A stretch of DNA of 64,000 nt from Stenopsyche tienmushanensis. Taxonomy: Eukaryota > Arthropoda > Insecta > Trichoptera > Stenopsychidae. The stretch covers positions 744,001 to 808,000 of the forward strand of contig WACJ01000552.1 of NCBI GenBank assembly GCA_008973525.1. The letters run 5' to 3'. A program made the position numbers and the translations under genes. Shown here in pieces: positions 1 through 12,590 of this stretch. The number at the start of each line of letters is the position of its first letter. Position 1 is the first letter of the stretch. The notes under the pieces were generated by a model, which searched no databases, was not told the origin of the DNA, and saw only the letters and a program-made list of their open reading frames with translations.

Positions 1-2658
1 AATGTTGTTGTAACTTGCAATCAGAAAATTCATTCAAAAAACATTCCAACTAATGAAAATTCATCTTAAATCCAAACAGTTTCTGATAATATGCATTTGA
101 ATCGATTAATATTGTATGTTTGGATTTAAACTTGCACTGGAACATATTGAATAAATAAATATGAGACTACTTACTAGCTTGATCAAGTAGACTGCACGGT
201 GGTTGTAATATAATCCACAAATGAATGGTGGTATTCCGCGAAGCGACGTGTAATCTGTGTAATGTGGTGAGGTGACTAACATCCTAGAATCCGTTGTGAT
301 TCATCGATACCTATTAGTTATAGATGTGGTGATCAATTATTGGCGACATAATTAATTGATAAAATGAAATTCTAAATATCATTGCAGAGAAAGTGGTCAG
401 AATAGTAAATGGAAAAATGAAATATTTCCACAAAACGATATATTTTGAAATTAGTAATATTTCGCTTAGTATTTTGACCATTTGCGGTTTTAAAAAAAAT
501 TCTATAAGGTCTTTAAATATTTGCAAAATTTTTAAGAAAAATTTTGTGCATAGATATTTGCTTCGATTGTTATATTTTTGATTGTTTTTCGGTAAAAAAA
601 ATAGTTGTAATGGGGTAGTACATGTTTCTGGAATTTAAGGACTTACTGATTTTTGGCCAACAGAGAAATTCATATTTGGATTGGTACCATTTTTTCATGT
701 AACCGATGTATTTTATCAAAAATCACGCTGTTGTAAACCCTGAAGGTTCATATTACGTTTACAGGAACCCAAATATCCTCAAAGGAATTATAGTCTATGA
801 ATATAAGGGTGGAATTTGATGACCCGGTAACAAAGCTATCGCCTTTTTTAAAAATGTTTTAATATCTGTTTTGTACCGCATAAAAACATTTTTACTTCTA
901 TCAACTAACGCAAATCTTTGCAATTCAACGTATAGTTCATGCTTTTTGACAGTTTTTAAGAGCTGTCTTTTGCAAAAATATTTTACGAATTTATGATAAT
1001 GATAAAAATATTAGAACCTAAACAAAGCATTCAGCCAATTTCAATATGTCAATCGTCAATCCAGTCGATATTCTATTTTCCCTTGTTATTACTAGAAGAC
1101 AGACTGAATTGTGTAGGATCATATAAATATCTAAATACGACTAGTAAAAAAATGATCACCTGCTTTAGCCGTTTGAGTGCAAAGTAGTTATATCCTTGAG
1201 ATAAATATTCACCAAGATTGCAGTGTGGTGATAAAAGGGGGATTCAAATATTACCCGGAATTTTGCTGTACAAATTTATAAATGAAATATAAAAATCCAA
1301 ATAGAGTACCTTATTTTTTATATAGTTCCTGCATAAGAATATATAAAAATCAATCGGTTAGGAAGCTACTTGATCCAGTCACTAAAGAAAGAAGGCTAGA
1401 AAATAGTATACGTAGTTGATTGACTTATTTTGAAATGAAATTGAGTTGAAATTTTTGAAAATCAAGTAAATCAAAAAGGTTTTCTTGAATTTTATTTATT
1501 GACATTTTTTTTTATTAAATAAATTAGAATATAGAAAAGTATATTTAGTTTTTTTATTGTTGAAAAATATAATTTCTCACAACATCAATGGATGCTAAAT
1601 TTGATTAAACAACTATATGAGTTTGGTAAAAGTTACGGCTAAAAGCTTTTAAAATATTACTTTAAGGTTCCATGACTTATCTATATGTGACTTTTAATGG
1701 TGTTTGAAAGACTATAAATAACGCACACCCACTGATGAGTATTCAAAACGTGGAAAAAATACAGCATAAACGTCTCAAATTGTGGTGCAAATGCAGTTGA
1801 TGATCCTGGTAATTGAAATGTTTTTGATAATTATGGTTTTTAATATATGGAATTTTCATCAAAATTTGAATTATGTATTTGCCATTATGTTCACGGACAT
1901 TTTGAGCTTAAGTCCAAATTGAAAATTCAGTCAACTCTGTTTCCGGGCAAACGCCATAAACCTTTTTAAGTCAAAGTGTGCAGCTTTCGCTGTCGGGGGG
2001 GTTGTTCACGGTTAATTTCTGTTATTACCGATTCCGATCACAATTTTGCGCCGTAATGCCGGCGAAATCGGAAAGTTGTAAAAATAACAAGAAAAGTGTC
2101 TGAAGTTTGTAAATTTCCCGCGGAGCCCGTAGGCCTACCACGCACGACCTACACATAAAAATCGCGGGGGTGGTTGGGGGCCAGCCCAGGGGCCCGGCGA
2201 AGACATTTTGCGAAAGCCATTATAAGGAAACTCAGGCACGTGTGAAATTGAAATTGTCTCTCTCTCCTCTTGTTGTCGCTTTTTTGCACGTCAAACTTAT
2301 GCCCGAATCGAAGGCAGAATAAGAATGAGGCCTGATAAATCAGCATATTCCACAATCAGCGTTTCAATCACTTCGGCTACGACGATCCAATCCTGCCACG
2401 GCAGGAGTTCAACATTTGTCAATAGCTCGAATGCACCGAATCGAAGTTCAATGTCTGCAAAGTATCACAACTATTCATGGCGTCGTCTATCCATCGATGT
2501 ATAGACGATTCGATAACCCGTTTCAGCTGCTTCAAAATTGCCATTCAAATTTATTTTCAAACAGTCTTATCAGCAGTAATGCGTTTATAAATTTCTAAAA
2601 TATCTTTATGATCGATTTCTTTAAATTTTCCCTTACCGTTCTAAAAGCATACGTGTGC
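1..2658. other. AT-rich non-genic sequence
   Basis: No open frame with recognisable protein character. A GC-elevated stretch at about 1980-2420 includes a G-rich run near 2165-2200. It is the distal 3' flank of Kif26 or the flank of a neighbour outside the window. Confidence 0.6.
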
Positions 2659-3254
2659 CACCGTGATTAGGGGATCATGGGATCCCGGGCGGGTTTAGGT
2701 GCTCATAAATACCGGGATTAGTAAACGTAATCCCGAAAAATTCGGGATTGAAATTTTTATCTAACAGAAATCGTACACCTCATCAGCACGATAAAGGTTA
2801 TAGGTATATATTAGGTTATATACAGTAAATATATGTTTTTAAATTGTTATATTAACCTTTCCCCACCGGTGATGTATTTACTACACATCGACTCTAATAA
2901 TGGGAATATCGATATGAAATATAATAGATACGGGGTTCATAATTTTTGTATTCCTCCGTAATATAATTATGAATCACATCAAAGTATTATAGCATATAAG
3001 TTTTCATCTGTAGCGACGGAAATAAATAATTTATCGAAAAATCGTGTTTTATTTAACTATTTTTGAATTTTATTTTTATTATTTCTTTTTTTTATCAAAT
3101 TCTTTCGCCTTCAAGCTATTTTTTATATTAAACAAATGGACTTATTAGTGATTTTTGATCAAATTTATCAATGTAATTTTTTAAACTATTGAAAATTCCA
3201 ACCTCGGGATCCCGGGATCGAAATTTTGGCTCAGGATTGGATTCCTTAACCGTG
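2659..3254. repeat. Possible short DNA transposon with GGGATCCCGGG ends
   Basis: The left end begins CACCGTGATTAGGGGATC and holds GGGATCCCGGG followed by ATTCGGGATT. The right end, read on the minus strand, begins CACGGTTAAGGAATCC and holds GATCCCGGGATCCC. The arrangement resembles imperfect terminal inverted repeats of a non-autonomous hAT-like element. No transposase coding remains inside. Family is a guess; no clean target duplication was identified. Confidence 0.35.
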
Positions 3255-3347
3255 ATATGTATTTGGTACAGCACATGAAATTCAGAAAAACTTTAAAGCC
3301 CGTATCTATTATACTTCATATTGATATTCCCATTATTAGAGCCGAAG
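2890..3347. repeat. Inverted repeat with ~46-bp arms
   Basis: The left arm at about 2889-2935 and the reverse complement of the right arm at about 3298-3347 share CTCTAATAATGGGAATATC and TATAATAGATACGGG, with about three internal mismatches over 46 bp. Weaker similarity continues outward on both sides (TTTCC...GATGTATT), and the left side abuts TTAA at 2852-2855. Arms about 360 bp apart suggest a foldback or MITE-like element, possibly piggyBac-type because of the TTAA. Confidence 0.7.
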
Positions 3348-3384
3348 TCTAGTTAATATAATACATCATGTTGAAGGAAACTCA

Positions 3385-6300
3385 CCACCTGGTGAGTCAC
3401 TATGTTTTTTGCAGAAAAATAAATATATTTTAATACCTAAAAAATATTATGCTAAAAGCATTGATGAATCCAAAAATATCATTATATTTTAACGGATCTT
3501 GGTGTTTTTATTTTATTTTTTAATAAATTCAACAGAGGTCATAAGGGTTGCACTTTAAATGATTTTGGCTTCTGTAGTGGATTGTAAGTGGCTGCACTAT
3601 GATGATGATGATGACGTGTTCAGTTAAAAATAGTATATTCTTATAGTAATCTCACAGAAGAACAGTTTACAGCCAGCGATGATGGACAGAAGTTTATATT
3701 AATATTACTATATCTTGATTAGAATTTTAAAATTTTCATCTAAATTATACAACATATACATTAAACAAGTGTATGAGTTAATTTTTATTCAATGAAATTC
3801 TATATTATAAGGAAAATAAATTATGAATTTTATATATAATATGATTTATAAATGATGATGGATAATAATGGTATTTATATTAGTATCCACATCCGGAAAA
3901 TATTTTATGGGTCCGCGAGCTTTATAATCCATTTCGGCTATGTCTTAAAACTTTATACGAGCTAACTTTCATAACTCTCAATATGTTATATATAAGTGTC
4001 AGAAACTTAAAGTTTTATTCCAAGTTCTGCCAGAGTTTGAATTTAAGGGATTTATTTTTATTAATACGAAGATTTTATGAAGTCGGAATGATATATCGAC
4101 GCGATTATGGCCACTTTATGCGAATACATTTGAATACAAATGGAGTCTTCAACGGGTTGAATATGTTTTGCAGCAGAACCGACATGCCTTTGTGACCCAA
4201 AATAAAGGATCTTTAAGGGGGGTGAAAAAAAAAATAATGTAAATATATATATTTTTAATGAATGAGTGTCCCGGCATGATGCTTCGTTCCGTTTCCGACG
4301 AGAATACTTTTATAGGGAAAATGCTTTTTTCAGTGTCTGCACATTTATTGTTCCCAAGTCGCCCGTTTAAAAGGGCACAAAGTTAAAAAGCTAATTACTT
4401 CAGACACCAGATCGTAATTTGAAGGCTTTATTTTTAGGCTCGGACGGAATCGTAGCTAATTTTATTTATTAAAAGGGAACATTTTTTTTCATAAACACAC
4501 AAATATAATGTAAAAATTACACGAGGACACGCAACTTTGGTAATGTATTTGACACCCAAGCGTACAAATATGCATCAAATGTTTCAAATTCATTTAGCTC
4601 TATGTGCTATTTATTTGAATTTATGGCAGCTAATTTATGAATGAATTGTATTTGAAAAAGTGGAATTAATTAAATGGTTCAATACAGCGTTTTATTTTAC
4701 AAAGTTCAGACATAGCAAACATGTGATCTGTAAGATTTTTAGTATCATCATTTATGTATATTTTTTATTGGCTAATTACAGTTACTTTTATTGATCATTT
4801 TGGTATGAATTACTTAGTTATTATGTTCTGTAGATTTGAAATTGGTATGTTTGAGCTAATGTGACCTACCATTAAATCATGTCGCTACCTAAAGGTACTT
4901 CATAATTGTTTGATACAGTAAATGCCATCAGATTTATTTTAATGATTAAAGTATATTGACTTGTAAAAATGATTCATCTGAAATGTTTGGTAGAAGCTTC
5001 TATTTTGAGCTATCGATAGGGATATTTTACTACCTTTCTTGATTTAAAGGTCTTTTTACATATGTTTTTTTATTGAGGGTTCATTTGATTATACATAGAC
5101 ATAAAATAAATGTAAAAAGAAGGATAAAAAAATAAAATATGGATAGCTTATGACCTTTGAGAATGAATCAAAATATCGAGCTCCGTATCAATACTCTTAA
5201 TCTTATTTTTCTTAAAGATTTTCATTTAATTTTGGATTTTCTTGAGATGAAAAATCTCTATGACTTTTCAAGAAATATTTAATCAGCGCTCTACAATAAG
5301 GCGATTGTCAGATTGAATTGCAATCTCAATACAAATTGGAAAACAACAGCACAACACTGGAGGATTTCTTTATGTTTCGTCTTCTATGAGTTGATCTTTT
5401 TGTTATTGTAAAAATCAATGGATTGTTTTTATAAAACCGATTTGAATTAATAGAATATTTTTAGCCATTTTGCTTAATGAATTTCGCATAATTAGCGTTC
5501 GTTTAAAGAAACTTCTGAACGCGAATTTGGCTGCATCAAATCGATAAGGATATTTTTAATTGCATCCACTTAAGAAGTCTTGTTTAATTGCACCCCTTTT
5601 TATTCGCTTGCTTTTTTGTTTCACTCGCACTTTTCTTCCGGTGTTTTTTTGCACCCCCACGGGGAATTACGAAAATTGCATTTTCATCCAGCAGTCTGAG
5701 AAGCAACCTCACTTAGGAAATGATAACGTCAAAGAAAGGAAGGATAATTTTTTCTTCAATCCCTCACGGCCACAGACGCAAGAAGAGATGAGCCTTTTTG
5801 AGCCGCGTGTATTTAATTTATTAATTAATATGCATGGGGTCGTTCTATAATTTTTTGCCATGTTAAATATGCAATGCCCTATTGTCGTTTGCCGGAGGAC
5901 CTTTTCGGAATACAAATCGTCGGTGGATGAATGACTTAATATAAGACGACTTTATTATCCATGGAATGACACTTTATTTTCATTGAAGTCAATTAAGGCG
6001 AAGGTTCTGTAATTGAGTTGAACCTCTGCTGGAATTTATGATGTATAATTACCATCATTTTAATGTAGAGAAACTCTTTAATTAAGGCTTTATAAAAAGT
6101 TAAATTAAGAGAACATCTAGATGTGACGAATTGGTTTTTTTTTGTGTTAAGGGAAGAATCGAGAAATTGGAAAAATGGCGCACATGGGTAGGGGTTGCAT
6201 AAAATCACGTTTTTGGAAAGATGTAATAAAATTCAAGTTTCTGGTATTGGACTCATAAACGACGAAAAGAAAATAGTCTGCCTATAAAATTTATTATGGC

Positions 6301-9300
6301 CAAACAAAGAAAACATCTGGTGTCGTAGACTCGTCTTAGGGGATGTGGGGTGCTACATACCGTATAACATACCACATGGTCGCGGAAAGTCACATCCGGA
6401 TTTAACCTTCTTACACTCGTAACGATCCAAATTTATTGTATCAATTTCAAACATGATGTCGTACTTTACACCTTAAAATACAAACAAATTTAATTTCTAG
6501 TTTAAAAGTAAATATATATTATATTTAATGAATATTGTTATCGTTGGGTAAATATCCAATCATCCCTCTTTAAAAACCATTATGGCTCTCTTCATTCGCA
6601 TCCTTCTTTTTAGAAATGACGCCGAAACATAAAATTCCCGACCAAAATAACCCCAAAGGCATAACAGGGATAACTTGTTATTATTTTCTTTCTCATATGG
6701 GGAGTTGATGTTTACACCTGCTGCCCTATTACTCATCTTACCCTTACAGTTGTTCGGCACGTCCTCCACGTATGCCTCTGAGAAAATTGTCTTTTTTGCC
6801 AGATAGTAAAGCTTCTGCGGCCTTTATTGATTTTTTTATTATATCCTCAATAAATCTTCCTTGGGCATTTATTAAAAGAATCTTCAAAATATGTATCTAT
6901 TATCAAATAAATCAAGTAATAAATAGACTAAAATAATAATTTTCAATTATTCACCTGTCAATAATTATTTTAATTATTGTAAAATATTTTTTAGCATAAT
7001 TACAAAAATATTCGCAAATAAAATTAATTATTTCATATTGAGTCTTTTTTCTAACAACTTGCTTATTTATTTTTTTAGCATGTAAATAAATGTGGATTGA
7101 AAACTTTCATTATCCATATGAATTCATATGAAGACATTATAAGTTTTTTGTATTTTTAAAAGTTTGTCTAAAATATTTTTGATCAAAATTGAGAAAACTC
7201 CTAAAGCTCGTCTTTTTATCAATAGAGGCTGTGTTTAGGTAATCTTGACAGCCCTAAACGAATTTCCGGGCACATTTCAGCACCCGAGGTCAAAGTTCTA
7301 CAAAATAAGCCGGCGACGCACGCGGCTGAAGAATCTTAAGGGAAGACGGATTTTCTTTCGCAATCCATCTAGCTCAGAGATTTAGTCGTCGCATTAGGAG
7401 GCCAGCCCGAATTTCAGAGTTTCCCCGGAATTTCAGCAAATTTCCACCTGCCCTCGAGACGTTTTTCTGTCCGAGAGTAGAACCGAGATTAGTGTTTGGC
7501 TATTTTTTAACGCCATTGGATTATTGGTGCGAGCGACACCTATTTGTAACCGATCAAATCCTTATAAAAGTATAGACATCCCATAGTTACTCAGGATCAA
7601 AAAATAAATTGCGCATTTATGTTTTAATCGATCGGAAAAAATAATTTCGATTTTTAAACATTTCTTCTGCGAAATATAGGAATAGTGATACTTACCCTTG
7701 GGTAGCATTGTGCAGCAATCCAGTTAAAAATGGATACGATAAAAAATTCGATATGCCAACTATATTGGATTGAGCAACAAATGCTAAAATGTCAAAAATA
7801 ATAATGCAAGGGAGTTTCCATGCCGAAATATAAAGAAAATACGAATATTGTATTCAATATTATAGGGGAAAATGCAGGAGAAGTTGCAACTGTGCTCGTT
7901 GAAGGAACGTGATTCGCATCACAAGTGTATTCTTTGTTCTATTCAATAGGAAATATTTTAAAGGATGATAAGAACTTAATCGCAAAATAAAACAAAGAAT
8001 GGCGAAGCTTCTATGAAAATGTAACATATTTCTTTAGCGAGTTTATTTACATGCATATCAGATCATGATTTCTTTTATATAATCTATTTTTGTATCGCTT
8101 TACAGCAGTTTATGAAGGAAAATTATTAATGTTAGTATGCTTATTCTATATTATATATTAAAAAAAAAATAACAAAGCTCTAAAAATTGTGTATAATATG
8201 TTGAGAAAGTTTTAAATTATCGTTTAAACGAGATATTATTGCATCGGAAATACTTTTTTTTACCTATTATTTTTGGCGCATTGATAATTTTTCAATATGC
8301 CTAAATTAACACATTACTTCTAAAAATGCCGATATTAAGCACATTATGGTTTTTGTAGGGTCTATAAGATAGAAATTATTTTAATATTTAAATAAATTGT
8401 GAGTACTTCGTTTGTGTATACGAATATTTATACGCAATTTCTTCGAACAATAAGATAATACTTTGTAAAAATCATGCTTTCTTGGCAATTTAATGATGTT
8501 ATCGATAGCAAAATTCTTACTTAATCATACTTAATTTAAAATATTTTTGGAGCTCTTTTATAGGAATGCAAGAATTAATTATAGTCATTTCTAATGTAAA
8601 TTCATTCAATAAAATATTTTTTATTCCGTTGAAAATATCAAAATATTTTTCTAGTTACATTAAAATTGTTAATTGCGTCTAGATATAATTGTAATTTTTA
8701 ATGAAACCGAATGATACATTTGAAGAATTTACGGAAGCAATCGTAATTAAGAACATCAAAAACTGTAATTCTTTTATAATGTGTAAGCATATTTACGCGA
8801 AAATCGAATATTTGCGCGAAAGAATTCCCAAGGTAAAGGACGGTTTTTATAATATATTTTTTATTTAAGCTATTAGCTTTAATACAGTAAAAATTGAACT
8901 ACAAGATTGTAGTCCAACTATAATTTTTCTTCTCTTCATATTTATCAACCTAATTTTCTTTAGATTTTTACATATGTATTAATCAATCAAAGGGTTTAAA
9001 TATCACGATTGAAAAATATTTTTAGTCTTCGGATTTTATACATTTTTACATCTGTTAATATTGCAACAGATTGCACTGCAGTGCATTTACTATTCAGTAA
9101 ACATAGTACCTCTATTTTAATCAAGGCGCTTAGAACAAACATCATGTTTGTGATATTGCTCTGGGGCTGTTTGATACATTGTGGAACACATTTATTATTA
9201 TATTATTATAATCAAATTTGAGATGATATTTTATCGTATATTCTTCATTTTTTTTCTTATTTTATCCTTTCAATAGACGCCGGGTGTAGAATCCTTGTTA

Positions 9301-12300
9301 AAACTTAAATCTGATAGCCCCGACGAGGAGTTATGGCCGCAGAGGCATTATTGTTGCATTAGACACCTTTTGTTCTTCGGGGGGCAAGTTTGGGCCCCTT
9401 TGTATTCAAGGTGCGGCTGATGCGGAGCAGCCTCCCAATAAGCGGCCGTCTGAAGTAATTCCTCTGGAGTTACTTTGCAGAGGCCCCGGCGAGCGACCGG
9501 AATATAAAATCGTCCCCGGCGTAATGCGGAAATCTGGAGACGACCCTATCCCGTTATTAATGACAGAAATGATTCTTTACGATGGCAATATCCCAAAGCG
9601 ATCCCCGGATTATGGATGTGGTATTATCGTGGCACGTATAAAGAGGCCGTCGCGGCTTTTGTTCACCACGACAAAGCCTCCTTCATACCTTGATTAAAAG
9701 TTTTTTATGGGATGCCGCCGTCCTCAAACATCGCTGATATGTTGCGATAATAAAGATACATAGCTCGTCCATCTAATCACGAAATAATGGCCATCTATAT
9801 CATTCATATCATACAAACGTCAAATATTGGTATAGTGGGTTGGTTTATGGACTCTTATTACAAAGGCTTAGATCCGGATTGAACAAAAAATATCAACATT
9901 CGGAAGATTGAACGTATTCACAATTCAAGTTTGCTCTGCTTTTTCTGGATCAGTTTGTTAAAATATATTATTTAAAAGTTATGATAATTTCGCTATATAT
10001 ACAGGCGTATTCTTATAATAACTCTGTATTTGTTTGATTAATTTTGGTACATATTATTGGAATTTATTTTATAAAATATATACGTGTAGAAAATATATGG
10101 ATCTGAACACCTTCGGAAGTTAAAGAGTTAGCCGCGAACGCTGAAAAATAGTTTTTTTCTTCATCATATACTTGTCCGTTGAAATGTGGTTCGTCTCTGA
10201 AGTCTCGTAGTTGGGTTGCTTTTTATTGAGGCTTTGGAAATAAATACTTTGAAATTAACTCTTTGATTTTCGTTCAATTGGCAGTCTAAGGAGGCTAAAC
10301 ACCCTCATGGTGATTATCACATCATTAAATAAAACCATTGTGTTATTATTTGTAGGATAATAATTTATTTTATGAAAATTTTATCCTATAGATAAATGTA
10401 TAATTTTAATACAACGAAGAAAATGCAAATAATCGAATCTTTCTTTATCATATAATACAATAAATGAACAAATTCTAACAAACGATAAATCATATAGTCA
10501 ATCTTAGTGTCTAACCGTTTAAATTTAATGTACACCATAACTTAAATTTTGCAATAACAATTCTCTACAAATAAATAATAGCAATAATAACAATTCTTGA
10601 TGACATTTACAATGGACTTGTCGAGTTTGAAACTTACATTTTTAACAAAATACGTTCAACCGGTATTCTTATTTATTATCATAGAATTTAATACAAAAGT
10701 GAAAATCGAACAAAAATATTTCATTGGGGGGGGATTATGCTTTTAGATAATTGCTCATAAATTCTTAAAAATAAAAGCGATATAAAATGGTTGATTGTTT
10801 ATTTACACAGGAAGACTATTGTTTGACCCTCTGGATGTCAATCTATGATCGCTGAAATTAAAATTGTGTCCATAAATACCCATGTATTAATTTTTTGCTC
10901 GGGTGATTTATTTTTAATGATAGAGAATATCGTCTCATCCAAAGGGTTATTTTAATCAGATTTAAAGAAAATAATTGTTTGGATATTTTTGAAATAAAAT
11001 ACAATAATATTTGGTATAAAAATATTAATTGCTTACGCGTGTGACTAATATCAATTAGATTGATCTTAATAAAATTTATATATTTTTCTATTGATTTTTA
11101 ATTACATTTTATTAACAAAATATATACATTTAGGCCATTCTTTCACACAAAGTAAGCTGACATAAAATTGGACCGTATCATACAATAATGCTTCAATAGA
11201 TTGGGTTGAATTCGTTTTTGATATGATGGAAGATATGTCTTCAAAATATGCCATCTGACACAAGATATTCCCATCGATTTGATAAATCAAATTATGATTT
11301 AAAGTATTTGATGATATTTATATTGTATATAGTTTTATATTTAAAAAAAATCAATACAAAGTTTCAGATTTATTTGACGAGAGGCAGTTTTTATTGTTGA
11401 GCAGTAAAGATTCATAAGATAAAATATTTACACGCACTTCTTTTCGACCATCTCAACATGTTTAATTGGCTATTTATTCATTATTTATATATAATATATA
11501 TTAAATTTTAATTAGAAATTTTACTTTAATCTATTTAAACTCGAATATTCGCAAATAGAATGTATACGTCATAATACTGAATCGTTCAAATTTCTATTCA
11601 TATATGTATATATTACAATCGATATTTCATTTTTAACCTTTTAAAAATAAAAGAAATTTCTTTACACAACAACACGAATTTTTTTTTAATCATAACGATT
11701 GGACATCACGATACAAAAGCTACTTCGTTAAAAAAATTACTTCAGTAGAAAATATGCCATACTATGATATTTATTTAATATTTTAATATTGAGTATCAAA
11801 AGCAGTCTCCCATAGTAAATTCGGTTATTTAGTTTATCCTCACGCAGGCTCCTCTTTTTAAAGACTAAATGTATATTTTGAATATAGGGATTATATTTAT
11901 ATTAATATTTCTATTGTGATTCATAGGAGTCCCAAAATTAATTTGATTTCAATTCAAATACTACCCCATGCCAAATCAGGGCGTAAAATTCTGAAATAAT
12001 TACATATTTACATTCGTCAAGAGCGATATTAATATTTTTATATTTATATGATCGCGAAAATAATCTATTTAGTCCTTATCCATATTAAGATACGAATTTA
12101 ACATTAATAAGATGGATCTACGCGACGGTCGTTTGACAAATGTTCATTTACATCCGATCAATTAAGGACTAATAACATTTTTTTTTGCTTAACATTTGAT
12201 TATAATTTTGGGACAGATCAATTATCGTACATTAAAAATTAAGTAGATATATTTTTAGTATACATATCACAATTATTCAGCTTATAAGGAAGATATATTT

Positions 12301-12313
12301 ACACGATAGGCGT
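3385..12313. other. AT-rich 3' flank of Kif26, no gene seen
   Basis: Nine kilobases without a supportable gene. GC-elevated stretches occur at about 7250-7560 and 9270-9740; the latter is one of the strongest islands in the window and lies about 3 kb beyond the Kif26 stop. Several AATAAA-type signals on the minus strand (for example TTTATT on the plus strand at 11770-11775) could end the Kif26 transcript, but AT content makes any one choice unsafe. Confidence 0.55.
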
Positions 12314-12473
12314 TTAAAAAATGAAACTCGTCGCATCCTGTCCTTCAAGTATCCGCAGCTTATTCTGCAGCGCCAAGTCGATGCCGATCATTGCTACTGG
12401 TCTTCCTGAGGTCACTGGAGTTAAAATTACACTCATGATTGCATTGTCCAAAATATTAATAACACTCAACACT
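12314..12473 (-). CDS. Possible alternative last exon of Kif26
   Basis: Beyond the Kif26 stop, the minus strand has a branch-point-like TTCTAAC, then ATTAG at 12474-12475, then an open frame of 52 codons ending in TAA at 12314-12316. It reads VLSVINILDNAIMSVIL, TPVTSGRPVAMIGIDLAL and QNKLRILEGQDATSF. I do not recognise a family. It starts with a third codon base, so it needs a phase-2 donor. One lies inside the last Kif26 exon: ACGTGTAA with the GT at 12632-12633, after RNPF. Splicing there would replace the last residues (TCKNAETDAEISDF) with T plus these 52. The donor is weak. Alternatives are conserved 3' UTR sequence or chance. Confidence 0.35.
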
Positions 12474-12590
12474 CTAATGTTAAAAGTCACGCCGTTGTTA
12501 GAACATCAAGCATGCGATCGTGGAAATTGGAAAAGTATTTTAGGATAGAAGACGCAAACCATGCATCGCGGGGTGGTTAATTTGTATTTT

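Noticed and set aside
690..800. Short protein-like stretch near 735-800 (VVNPEGSYYVYRNPNI).
   Set aside because: Too short, stops on both sides, and no related sequence recognised.
9009..9221. 70-codon hydrophobic plus-strand frame.
   Set aside because: Composition typical of random AT-rich frames; no context supporting a gene.
12321..12548. Plus-strand 75-codon frame.
   Set aside because: The opposite strand gives a more protein-like reading with a splice acceptor; the plus frame is taken as its shadow.
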